Assembly: GCA_037074705.1 (NCBI GenBank)
Contig: CM073590.1
Location: 217,278,746-217,342,745 of the forward strand
Source of the DNA: Zhengitettix transpicula
Taxonomy: Eukaryota > Arthropoda > Insecta > Orthoptera > Tetrigidae
Direction of reading: 5' to 3'
DNA: 64,000 bases
Positions within the stretch are counted from its first letter, which is position 1, and each line of letters starts with the position of its first letter. A model generated the notes under the pieces. The model saw only the letters and a program-made list of their open reading frames with translations, was not told where the DNA came from and searched no databases. The position numbers and the translations under genes were made by a program. Of the stretch, positions 1 through 9,466 are shown one piece after another.

Positions 1-145
1 TCTGTCAGCAATGATTTACCTGACTACCATTTTTTTTTAAAACTTGAACCTGATGTGGTCGCCAAATAAGCAACGAAACGTTGTTTAACTTTACGTTAAT
101 AAATTCTTTTTTTTACTGCTTTAAAATTGGCTGATGTTTATTTTT
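1..145 (-). repeat. PLE-like terminal repeat, inverted partial copy of the 31.6-kb foldback
   Basis: The reverse complement of this segment matches 31641-31745 closely. It ends in the same TTAAAATTGGCTGATGTTTA tip as the terminal inverted repeat there, and shares the block around AACTTGAACCTGATG..GGTCGC and the GAAACGTTGTTTAA block. The copy is cut by the window start. It probably derives from the terminal sequence of a Penelope-like element, because it carries a hammerhead-like core. Confidence 0.6.
50..90 (+). ncRNA. Hammerhead-ribozyme-like motif (degenerate)
   Basis: The order is CTGATGT (50-56, one change from the CUGANGA core), then a stem GTCGC (58-62) pairing 4 of 5 with GCAAC (70-74) around an AAATAA-containing loop, then GAAAC (75-79). 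This matches the core layout of a hammerhead: CUGANGA, stem II, GAAA. The core change makes activity unlikely. Stems I and III were not established. Confidence 0.35.
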
Positions 146-654
146 TTATTAATTATAGAACACGTCGCATAATTAGGTTCAACAAATCTTCAGCAAAACA
201 ACCTACAAAATTTGCAATCATTATAGGTGTGAAAACAATCAATGAATTTGACGATAGATATACACCTGGAATAAATACTTTGCGCAATATTGATAACCGC
301 AAAACAAACTCGTTCAAAACGCTCTTACAAGAATATATATATATATATAAACGATAATAGTTTCATCAAAACCATAAACCTTCTGTATTTCCTGTTATAC
401 CACTTAAAAAAAAGTAAACAAATTTACATATTGTCTGTATTTTACATGAGGTCAAAAAACAATGGACTAATCTATGTCCTACGAATTTGTGGCATTTAAA
501 TTTCAGGTTTAATTCAAATCATTTTATTAATAGTTTAATTGTTATATAAGATATACACATTTTGTACAAATCGAACTAATGGTGCATAAAGCAATCCTTA
601 AAACTAGTGTAAAATATCGGCAAATAAAATGAGACATACGGGTCCAAGATCTTT
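146..654. other. AT-rich non-coding stretch
   Basis: This is AT-rich sequence with a short TATA run near 333-349. Two overlapping frames of about 70 codons are low-complexity and lysine/isoleucine-rich. Nothing else was recognised. Confidence 0.5.
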
Positions 655-1030
655 GGTTTTGAGTTAAGGTTCTCTCAAGCCGAGGCGCCTAAGTCATTTT
701 TCAAATATGTATGCTCCAGAATTGCAGATCTTGTGCATAAAGCAAGAGTTGCCCGCAGTTCCTATAGTTAAGTCGGCCAGCTGCCTCCTAAACTGATCGG
801 GACACTGAGTATGAACTGCAGCGGCCCAAAAACAAACCCCACTTCAGTCTTCGGAAAGGCATGGGGCAAGTGCCTAACTGATGTAGATTTTCTGGGGCTT
901 TCCTCGCATCACTTCTAGGCGAATATGTGACATGATCCTTAAACTATAATCAGGGGGCACTAGTTAACCCTTGGAAACCTAGCCCTCCCCTTCCGGATCT
1001 CCCTTTCCAATCCCTTCCTGTGTTATGAAA
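655..1030 (+). repeat. Family A interspersed repeat, old diverged copy (opposite orientation to the others)
   Basis: This is recognisable as family A from shared blocks such as GTCGGCCAGCTGCCTCCTAA and CTAGTTAACCCTTGG, followed by the CCCTTCC and TTCCAATCCC remnants. It lies in the orientation opposite to the other copies. It carries many more substitutions than the copies at 3.4, 19.6 and 20.1 kb, so it is an older insertion. It has no open frame of note. Confidence 0.7.
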
Positions 1031-1143
1031 TGGATACTACCACCACGTGGATTACCATCATATAATCAAAAGAATGTGGAAAATGAATAATTATCAAGCA
1101 AACCCCGTGTTTTCAGTAATCGTGTAGGTTACAACGGTACACA

Positions 1144-1300
1144 ACTACGTACATTTCTTAAAAAATACACAATTCTCTGTATTTTTTATGAGTACTGAAC
1201 AACAATTACGAATAAATTATGTCAATAAAAGTTGTTTCCTTAAAAATACATTCCATAGATACATTACTCGACCTGTGTTACCATTTAAAATTTTAAAGTT
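1144..1300 (+). repeat. Direct duplication, copy 1 (partner at 2175-2324)
   Basis: This 157-bp segment from ACTACGTACATTTCTT to AAAATTTTAAAGTT is nearly identical to 2175-2324. The chief differences are an extra GTACTGA-like insertion and a few substitutions. The copies are 1.03 kb apart in the same orientation. They lack TG..CA ends, so they are not obvious LTRs. They could be a local segmental duplication or the ends of an unclassified element. Confidence 0.85.
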
Positions 1301-2174
1301 GTGTACGGATACGGCTACTTGTGGATGGTTAATGAAATAGAAGCACCTCGAATTGATTCTTTACATAGGGTTTAGTTATATTTATTTCCCCATCAATCAG
1401 TATCATATAATTTTTGAGAAAATTGTGACATTTCCAAAATAATTAGTACGGAAAGGAAATAGAGAAAGTGGGTCGTGACCTTGAAATTGAAAATGTCATT
1501 TGGAACAGGAGTCTAACGATTCCGGAAATTTGAAGAAAATGTTTCATTCTTTCTTTCCTGAATGGCAACGCCGAATGTCAAATTCAGGTAAGTCACTCTA
1601 CTTTCTCCTTTTCCTGTCCATACCAATCATATATATATGAGACATTTATTTCTTGACAATTTCCTTCGTATCAGAGTTGACATAATGTTCAAAGAAATGA
1701 TCAAATTGGTCCACGGACTATAATAGCCGCTTTTATGCCTGTCAAATTCACAGAAATTAATTTAAAACACCTGAGTTTCACCAATAACCTGCAACATTTA
1801 AAATAGCTCATGTTACCTCAGCATATTTTTCACCTTAATCCATGGGGCAGTAATGAACAGCATAACTGTAACTATATTTGTCCGAGTATTATTAAAGAGT
1901 GCAAAATTCTGGGTTTTATTAGTCAATATAAGCCCTTAAAAACTGTCGGCAACTACGAGGTGATTTATGATCAAATATATCACAAAAATGAATATCATGT
2001 AACTTTTTGCCGTATTTTATTCCAAAAGACACTATCAGAATGAAATATCGACTAGAAAAACTTTTGATACAGAAAGAAAAACCTAAACATGAAATACAGA
2101 GAAATAAATGCATGCCCAATTTTATCCGGACTTCAAAATTATATAATAAAAATAAAAAATATATTCTATATAAA
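1301..2174. other. Spacer between the two direct-duplication copies
   Basis: This 874-bp AT-rich stretch is framed by the 150-bp direct repeats. An open frame of 77 codons starts at 1810 with no recognisable motif. No transposase, reverse transcriptase or tRNA primer-binding site is visible, so an LTR-type element is not supported. Confidence 0.4.
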
Positions 2175-2324
2175 ACTACATACATTTCTTAGAAAATACA
2201 CAATTCTCTGTATTTTTTATGAACAACAGTAACGAATAAATTATTTCAATAAAAGTTGTTTCCTTAAAAATACATTCCATAGATACATTACTCGAGTTGT
2301 GTTACCATTTAAAATTTTAAAGTT
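2175..2324 (+). repeat. Direct duplication, copy 2 (partner at 1144-1300)
   Basis: Second copy of the 150-bp direct repeat, sharing the long block from AAAGTTGTTTCCTTAAAAAT through CATTCCATAGATACATTACT. The high identity between copies implies a recent duplication relative to the diverged family A copy next to it. Confidence 0.85.
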
Positions 2325-3406
2325 ATTTCTGATTAATGGAATTTATATATGCACCGTTTTATTTTAAAAATAAAAAATATGTCAATATATATCAACAATG
2401 GATTTTTAAATTATATAATTTTGATTTTACGGTATTTAAGTGAGCGAACTGTGCCGCATGGGTTCCAGATCGTCAATACGAGTTGTCAAACCCAATCCCA
2501 TTCCTAGATAGTTTGGCCCTCTGGCAGTTTTCCAGACAAATTTTGCTGCTCGATACGAGGTCACTGCCATATTTCAGCCTAAATCCTTCCAAGTTCAAAT
2601 GAATAGTGCTCAGCACATTACCTTATTTCCAATTCACGTTCAAGGCTATATATTCTAACTAATTAAATGTCGTTAGGCCAGTAAAAAATTTTCTACAAAA
2701 ATAAATGACTGAAAAGTATACAAAATAGAGGTCACAAAAATATTTTTAAAAACCTAGAACATTATTCACAGACGAACCGAAAACAATCTTGAAATATTTT
2801 TTGAAAAGATTAGGCCACTTTTGTGCTGATGTCAACACTTATGTCAACGTTATTTTTGCACAAATCAATCAAATCATTTGCTTGCCTTGTGCACATAATT
2901 CACTTTAAACATTAAATAGAATACTAATTAGTCTGGCCTGTTTACACTTCGTGTTTCAACTGTTAGTGTTGACTATGGATTAAGCCGTACTTTCTCATGA
3001 TCAAACATAAACATGTTGTTTAAAAGGGCTTGTATATTTGTAAATTATACTTTTATAAATTAAACAAAAACTAAGCAAGGAAATAAAAAAGAAGACCAAA
3101 ATAAAATTTGGACACTGAAACAACGTTGAAAACAGAATTCTCAAAATGTCGATTAATTAGAAATTTTATGTTTAAAGAAGCTGCCTATGAATTTATAGCA
3201 TTGAATTTCATCAAAGTTTTTAAGTGAAATAAATTTAAATACAGGTAAGTTACAATATTGTAACTCAATATATAATTGAATTACAGATTGACTAGCAACT
3301 TTTTTAATATTTTGTTTAAAATACTTTCTGCCTATACCAATAAAAACAGCACATAATCATTTAAATTTAATAACAGTTCGGCCATAATTTCTGTGTTCGT
3401 CAACAC
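2325..3406. other. Non-coding stretch with a slightly GC-richer block
   Basis: The sequence is AT-rich except for about 2440-2660, where GC rises without a usable frame. No repeat family or gene was recognised. Confidence 0.4.
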
Positions 3407-3426
3407 ATATATATATATATATATAT
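3407..3426. repeat. TA microsatellite next to a family A poly-T end
   Basis: A pure (AT)n run of about 20 bp abuts the T-rich end of the family A copy that starts just downstream. Family A's A-rich tail on the minus strand may have seeded it. Confidence 0.9.
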
Positions 3427-3935
3427 TTTTTTTAATTTTTTTATTTTTTTAGGGCAACAGGCAACATGAGGGTAATCCACGTTTGGCAACTCCCCTCTTA
3501 TAGCATAGGAAGGGATTTGAAAGCGGGGATGCGGTAGGGTAGAGGAAGGTAGCCAAGGGTTACTAGGGCCCCCGGGCTATATTTTAAGGATCCTACCCGG
3601 CATTCGCCTAAAGAAATGCAGGGAAAACCCTAGAAAAACCTGGGTAGGTTGGTCGTTGGGTACTTGTCCCACGCCCTTCCCATAGCGGGAGAGGAGTTTG
3701 CTGTGGGGACGCAGCATTCCCTTCTCCATGCCTAGACCAGTTTAGGAGGCAGCTGGCCGACTATTCCAAAGGGAATAGCGGACAACTCTTACCGTATGCC
3801 CAAGGTCTGTGACCCCGGAACATACACCTCTCAGAACAGGCCGAGGTGCCTTGGCTTTTGGGAACCTTAGTTCAAAAACGGAGAGGAAAAGGCATACCCA
3901 AAGGTAGCCCCTTCGTATCTCTCCTAGTAGGTCAT
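3427..3935 (-). mobile_element. Family A interspersed repeat, near full-length copy
   Basis: On the minus strand this element runs from about 3935 down to a terminal A-rich tail (T-rich at 3427-3452 on +). It shares GGGCAACAGGC, CATGAGGGTAATCCAC, GATTTGAAAG, GGGATGCGG and AAGGATCCTACC with the other copies. The A-rich 3' end, variable 5' ends and dispersed copies point to retroposition (SINE or a LINE 3' part). Open frames on the minus strand are not conserved between copies, so it is probably non-coding. I could not name the family. Confidence 0.75.
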
Positions 3936-3939
3936 TCAA

Positions 3940-4664
3940 CAGATAAAAGAAATATATTTCAATAAATTCACTGAAAAACGAAGAACGCAGACGAGATAGT
4001 ATTTTTAATGAAAATTAATATTTAACTCACTGAGTAGTGAATAAAATACCTGCTGAAATCCATATTTCATTATTAACTTACAACTTATGCAATTTGTTCT
4101 GGAATGATTAAATATTTCAATTTCGTATTGGGGTATGCAGAAAATAAAATTTTCAAACGACTGCCGTTTACGGCTGAAAATTAATTCTGTAGAACTTTAT
4201 CATAGAATATCTCATCTTCCGAACGGGCTTTAATATGCAGACAAGATTTAATTCCAGTCGAGTCGCGCGGAGATAGCATACAGACTGGCTTTTTTTTTTC
4301 CCGTTTTGATCTTAATATTTCCCATCTTCTTGAATTTCTCGTAGCCTTGCTTATTTTTTCATCTCGTAAATCCCTCAGAAGTTTTTCTCGTTTTCCATGT
4401 GATTATGTCGGCGAATTGGAGTGCGAATTACGCAAATCGAAATGATTGCAGTGCCTATTATTAACTTGAGTGTCAGACTGTCGACCTTCGTAACCCATTG
4501 ATATTGAAGATTTATCTGAGTCATATTACTCAGGATTTATGGTTATTTTAGGTAATATTATTCGCAGTAGTAAAGTGTTTTCAATAATCAATTTAAACTA
4601 AATAACAAGATAAAACCCAAATTTGGATGACCAGAAAGGATTCTGACTATAGTCAATTCTTACT
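3940..4664. other. AT-rich non-coding stretch
   Basis: No repeat family or reading frame was recognised. It ends where family B begins. Confidence 0.4.
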
Positions 4665-5303
4665 GTTAGATCCTGTGGACAAAATTTGACCAAATTTCGT
4701 ACACGTGTTCTTTTCGAACAGGGAACAAACAATGTGGTGGTAAGATCCGTCTACCACCTCAGGGGCGGATGTGAACGCGGGTGGAAATTTTTAACATGCT
4801 GAAACGACCGATATTTGCGTCGGATCAATATTTTTATGGGTCAGTGAGATTTATAGCGTTTCTCTCCATTTTTATGTATAATTTCAACTCCTTTTGGCAT
4901 AGGAGGGCAGCACCCTTAGTGGTGGGGTGGAGGGGTCTTATATAAAAATAACGCAAAACAACCGATATTGGAGTCGAATCCGGGGATATTGATGTCGAAG
5001 ATTTTAATTATGACATTCAACTTACCGTTTATCCCCAGGGGTGAGGGTGGACGGCGGTGTAAATTTTAAAACATGCTAAAACGGCCGATATATTCTTCGA
5101 AATAATATTTTAGGGGTCTCGAGATAGCGTTTCTCCAGAAATTTTCTGTATAATTTCAACGCCTTTTTGCATGAATGGATAGGATGGTAGGGTGTTATAT
5201 GAAAATAATGCAAAAATAACCGAAATTGGAGTCAAATCCGGACTTATGGATGTCTCTGAGTTTCATTATGACAACCTGGGCAATACCAAGTACTCAGTTA
5301 GTG
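4665..5303 (+). repeat. Family B interspersed repeat with an internal tandem duplication
   Basis: Shares GTGGACAAAATTTGACCAAA, the CGTACACGTGTTC block, CCGATATTTGCGTCGG and the 3' end ATGACAACCTGGGCAATACC..CTCAGTTAGT with the copies at 18.9, 21.9 and 45.2 kb. Unlike them, its body occurs twice in tandem: about 4762-5038 and 5039-5290. Both units contain an AACATGCTGAAACG-like block, GTATAATTTCAAC and ATTGGAGTCAAATCC. The 3' end resembles the short-hairpin-plus-CTAGT ends of Helitron-like elements, but that class is only a guess. Confidence 0.75.
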
Positions 5304-5485
5304 TTTAATACAAGAGAGATAAGTTTATATTTTGATTTATAATTCTACTTTAAGTTTTTAAAGAATTTACCCATTTTAATTGAAGATTCTTCCTGATAAG
5401 ATCACTATTAATTAAGAATATTACACAGTACTGATAGTTTTTTTTTATCAAAAAAACATGAATTAATTTTATTTTTTTATTCAAG

Positions 5486-5657
5486 GGTCATCCGACAATG
5501 TTAAAAATGGTCAGAAGAGCATTGGCCGGACCACAGGAGACGAGAGTCCGTCTGAGGATGAAATCGTGGCTCAGCTCATGCGGAGATGTTGGGCGGACGA
5601 GCAGTCAGACAGACCCGACTTCAACGCGCTCAAATCTGCAATCAGGAGGCTCAACAG
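5486..5657 (+). CDS. Receptor guanylyl cyclase, internal exon: end of kinase-homology domain (NPR1-like)
   Basis: This internal coding exon of 172 nt belongs to a single-pass membrane guanylyl cyclase, which turns GTP into cGMP when an extracellular ligand binds. A T-rich tract ending in TTCAAG gives the acceptor. The exon opens with two bases completing a codon (phase 1), runs without a stop, and ends AAC AG before GTAAAA (phase 2). The read frame contains EIVAQLMRRCWADEQSDRPD and then FNALKSAIRRLN. This is the last helix region of the kinase-homology domain, with the family hallmark R-C-W, acidic residues, R-P-D. Before it lies a hydrophilic stretch of about 25 residues (SSDNVKNGQKSIGRTTGDES..) rich in Ser, Gly and Asp, with no obvious counterpart in vertebrate NPR1; it may be a lineage-specific linker. 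The kinase-homology domain is catalytically inactive in this family and regulates the cyclase. The exon is clearly GC-richer than its flanks. Family assignment is secure; the exact paralogue (NPR1/CG31183-like favoured over Gyc32E or Gyc76C) is not. Confidence 0.9.
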
Positions 5658-6472
5658 GTAAAAATTCTAAACTCTATGATTTTGTAAACGAGGTGAGAAA
5701 CAAAGAAATAGGTTAAGGATTGATTAGTTGATTTGCAAGAAATATCTGTATTCGTTATTACTCTCATAACCTTTAAATATCTCACCAATTAAACACCCTT
5801 CCTTCAATAAGGCGTTTTATAAAATTTAAATTAAAATAATTCGACTGCATAAAAAAGTAAATCATTCTTCTGTCAAAAAAGGAACAGATTTATCTCTTTT
5901 TACCCATTTCAAAACCCACTTCACTGAGCGTTGGCAATCTATTTGTCTAGTTTTATTGAAAACTTGGTCTGTATGAAAATTATTATATTTAGTATTACAA
6001 GAGTTCTTGCCCTTGCTTCGATAAGTACAGTATCCTTGGTATATCATTTTAAATGTAACAAATCATTTATTTTAACTAAAGAAAACAACACCAGGCTCTG
6101 AGCACACGCAAGGAAAAATAATATTTTATATTATCAACTTATTTATTCAACCGTAGACACAAATGTTTGTATGGTACTTTCCTTTTTAAAATAAACGTAT
6201 CGAAGCCCTGCGGTGACGTCGAGTTTCACGTCGATACCCCTGGAAAACGACGTTCCCTCTATATACGTTTCCATAAATATACTAATCCACAGCATTGACA
6301 AACTGTCAAATGTGAATCAGATTTATATTCAATACACTCTTCATGCACTATTTTTTATGATATCATTGCTATGTGATGTTTTAAGAGTCAATCTGTGTAC
6401 CAATATATCAAAGATATATTTCAAACAGTTATAGTCATGAATTTATTTAAAAAAAACATTTTTTTAAGAATG
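5658..6472. other. Intron start, nothing recognised
   Basis: AT-rich sequence after the donor site. Short frames on both strands lack recognisable motifs. Confidence 0.4.
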
Positions 6473-6556
6473 AGGGCAAAATGTTGACCAGACCGGTAAT
6501 AGATCCCAGGACCTCCCGATTACTGGACGGCCGCTTTAACCGCTAAAATATCCTTG
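6473..6556 (-). repeat. tRNA-like SINE head, minus strand
   Basis: The reverse complement contains a box-A-like TAGCGGTTAAAGCGG and a box-B-like GGTCCTGGGATCTATTACC, spaced as in a tRNA-derived RNA polymerase III promoter. The 3' side (CCGGTCTGGTCAACATTTTG) matches the minus-strand copy at 30.5 kb (CCGGTCGACATTTTT). The tRNA arms do not fold cleanly, so this is a SINE remnant and not a working tRNA. Confidence 0.5.
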
Positions 6557-6617
6557 TAAATCGTAGGTGAGCCGAATTTACGTCTATAGAGGAAATTCGC
6601 GGCAGATCGGGAGTCGC

Positions 6618-6690
6618 CACGGACAGTCTAGAGGTTGGAGCATCCGCCAGGTAAGCGCAAGGTCCTGGGTTCGATTCTCGTTTCGGTATA
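6618..6690 (+). repeat. tRNA-like SINE head, plus strand
   Basis: Contains a box-A-like AGTCTAGAGGTTGGAGCA, then CATCCGCCAGGTAAGCGCA, and a box-B-like GGTCCTGGGTTCGATTC. The layout matches a tRNA-derived promoter, but the acceptor stem does not pair and the T-stem is imperfect (CTGGG against CTCGT). It lies in opposite orientation to the related piece at 6473-6556. Confidence 0.55.
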
Positions 6691-6695
6691 CATTT

Positions 6696-8115
6696 TTCTT
6701 CATGCTTAAAATAAATGAATTAACATGGCCTTAGACCTGCAGATTAAAATTCATTTTTTCTCGAATTAAAAATTTTTGTTTTTCTCAGCTTCTCAGAAGT
6801 ATTCGTACAAAACATAGAAGCAATCGCTCCAGGTGCTCAAAGGTTTCTATGAGTTATACAAGGTACAGATAAACCTGTCTTCTCTCGCGTTCAACCCAAG
6901 TTGATTGAAACCCCGAAGATCCTATATTTCATTTGTATTCAGTTTGGTCTCTAGACGTCTCCTTCACAGATATAATTTTTCACGGGCTAGGCATTATCTT
7001 TTTTAAAGATCGCAAGCTTTCCCAGTGAAGTTGCTGTAGACAGAGCTCTCGGTTTTCCGCCCGGGTACAGCAGAGATAAAAAAGCGACTTTTAGACGACC
7101 ATCAGCTACTTCCTTATCTTCTGCGTTAAGATACCGACACAGCTGTTGGTCGTCGGAACGTCTCGCGTTAATCATTGCCATCATTAGTTAGCCTCGTTAT
7201 CACCGTGCTGAGAATTAATGTCATTGTCATTTCGAAAGCAACGAAGGAACACTAGTTTACTGGGGATGTAGTATATGTAATGAATGTATTTGTCGTGCGG
7301 AGTGAAATCACAAGATTATTGCCTGATCAAAGCGGTTGAGAATTTTAATTCGATAGAGTTTGACGGAGTTGCCTAACTTTCATGAAGATAGGGGTTACAT
7401 TGTAGCCTGGACAGCAGCGAAGAATTAGTTTTGACTGACGGAGTCTTGAGCATCTGAGCGATGACAGTATTCATCTGTAAATTTCCAGACGTACTGACCG
7501 GACTCTCATAAGCTTTAGTTTTGTGGTTTGATACCTGCAATTTCTACGCGCCAGCGGTGGCCGAATAACACGTTGAGATCCCATCTGGACGGGTGCTTTT
7601 ACGTCTCTATGAAGTAGCGGTGTTGTAAATAACTGCCGATATATACAGTGACAATCATGATTTTTCTTTTCGAAGAAAAGTCCACAATGTAAATCTGAGT
7701 TACAATTTATGTTTGTTAAAAAAAATTCTTTCTTATTTCTTTGTGCCACATTTTTATGACACCCCATTTCACCCCCACTTCCAGGAGTATTCCAATACCA
7801 TTCTTAAAATTTTTATAATGCTATATAAATCAATCCTACCTCGACGGGTGCTTGGATTATCTTATCCCCTCAATGTTTGTTCCCTTATCGTAAGCGGTAA
7901 GTGTACGAAGTTTTGTTTGAATTGCTTCACGCATTTAAGTATATGAAGAACTTATACACATATAAATCCAGTTTTATTTATTAGAATATTTAATGCCTAT
8001 AAATGTAAGTAATCTAATCTAATATTACTTTATTACTTTGCGGGAATACATCACCTGAACATTTAATACCGATTCAATCAACGAGAAGTTTAGCGTAACA
8101 AATGCGACAAGATGT
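6696..8115. other. Non-coding stretch with GC-richer minus-strand open frames
   Basis: About 6960-7200 and 7440-7650 are GC-richer. They carry minus-strand frames of 65 codons (6987-7184) and 98 codons (7471-7767). The first reads like an ordinary polypeptide in composition, but no domain or motif was recognised and no splice context supports it. These could be remnants of an old mobile element. Confidence 0.35.
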
Positions 8116-8147
8116 ATGTATCTATCTATCTATCTGTATATATATAG

Positions 8148-8187
<40 letters not shown>

Positions 8188-8188
8188 G
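8116..8188. repeat. Compound microsatellite (CTAT)n-(TA)n-(GA)n
   Basis: Consecutive CTAT, TA and GA runs sit within about 70 bp. It is a typical unstable intronic tract. Confidence 0.9.
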
Positions 8189-9418
8189 ATACAGGTAGAG
8201 CAAAATTATGCGAAATCAACAAAATTTCATAGAAATATGATGGGAGATATATATTTAAATACATGTATACATGCTTCATAGTAAAAATATGTATGTTTCT
8301 GAAATTCATTAGTTATTTATTTAATACAGTTTAAATTCTAAAATTATTCCAATGCTGTGTGATACCAATTTTCATTCACATAGATCATTTAAGGTGAAAG
8401 TAAATATTATTTTTTAGTCTGAGCAATAGGAACGAAAGATTCCAGGAAACTGAATATTTCTATGGCAGTTACACCCCACTTGATGTACTCTCACAACACG
8501 CAAATGCGATTGTATCCAAAGATAAACATGTGTTAGTTCCCAATAGTACAACATATCCCACGTATGCGTCACCAGTATTTATACGAATGCGTGGATCGTG
8601 TATGACCTATATGATGAAACTTTAAGCTCGTGCAGAGTCCCTCTCTCGTCTTTGACGTGGCGCCAGAGTGACGAAGCAACAAGTGTCTGTCGACTGCGCT
8701 CAGTGGAGCACAAACTTCGCGTCGCAGATAGGACAGACAAGTTTGTTACCCGTCCTATTCAAGCAGATAGCAACTGCAAAGCTGTCATAATCACGGAATA
8801 TCCGTAGCACTCATATCAGGTGAATTGTGGAAGCTTTGGTTCAACTCACGTCTGTATTTCTTAGGGCTGATGACATTGGACATCTAGCCATTGATAGATT
8901 TATTAAATTATTTTTACAATCTAGCGTAAGCCAAGTAAATATAATTCTTTCATACGGAAATATAATTCACGCATGAACACGCGAATCAATCTGAGCACAG
9001 CGAAATGCAAAATATTTGAATATCATATTGGTTTTAATATGAAAGAGTAGTAATTTTCTCAACTTTTAGCTTATTTAAATCATATAAATAATTTGTGATT
9101 ACAAAAATAGTAATTTTATGTTTTGAATATAACCGAATGCATAAAAATAATTTTACATTAAATGCCGTCAGACAGTGACAATATGCACTAGTCAAGTCAA
9201 TTACCTTAAATAATGCGTGAGTCAGAGATAAAATTATAATTATTGTTTAATTTTGATGTTAGGCAGAACCAATTGAAGGAATTAGAACTTCACTATAGAA
9301 AATATATTTTGGTTTAAATAATTGAAGTTCTTTAATTCCGGAATAGTACTGGAAAATAAATCTTTAAAATAAACGAAAAATTATAAAATTTAGAACAAAA
9401 GCAGGTGTCAAAAATGAT
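8189..9418. other. Non-coding stretch with a GC-richer block at 8590-8880
   Basis: The block has a 69-codon + frame (8598-8807) ending in the readable stretch QADSNCKAVIITEYP. It may be a fragment of a repeated or mobile sequence, but I cannot name it. The remainder is AT-rich. Confidence 0.35.
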
Positions 9419-9466
9419 TTTTTTTAAGAGTAACAGGCTACATGAAGGTAATCCACATGGTGCCAA
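9419..9466 (-). repeat. Family A, short fragment of the poly-A end
   Basis: A T-run, AAGAGTAACAGGCTACATGA and AGGTAATCCACATGG match the terminal 45 bp of family A. This is the most severely 5'-truncated copy in the window, as expected for target-primed retroposition. Confidence 0.65.

Larger units (their letters stand above)
1..5485 (+). other. Upstream intron sequence (partial) of the guanylyl cyclase gene
   Basis: No further kinase-homology, transmembrane or ligand-binding exon was recognised upstream of 5486, so this stretch is read as the 3' part of the preceding phase-1 intron. It holds a PLE-like inverted copy (1-145), an old family A copy (655-1030), a 150-bp direct duplication (1144-1300 and 2175-2324), a TA tract, a family A copy and a family B copy. 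Short open frames here have no recognisable content. Confidence 0.6.

Noticed and set aside
1144..2324. Small LTR retrotransposon (TRIM) bounded by direct repeats
   Set aside because: The repeats lack TG..CA ends and there is no primer-binding site or polypurine tract at the expected places.
6618..6690. Functional tRNA gene
   Set aside because: Box A and B are present, but the acceptor stem does not pair and the T-stem is broken. A SINE head fits better.
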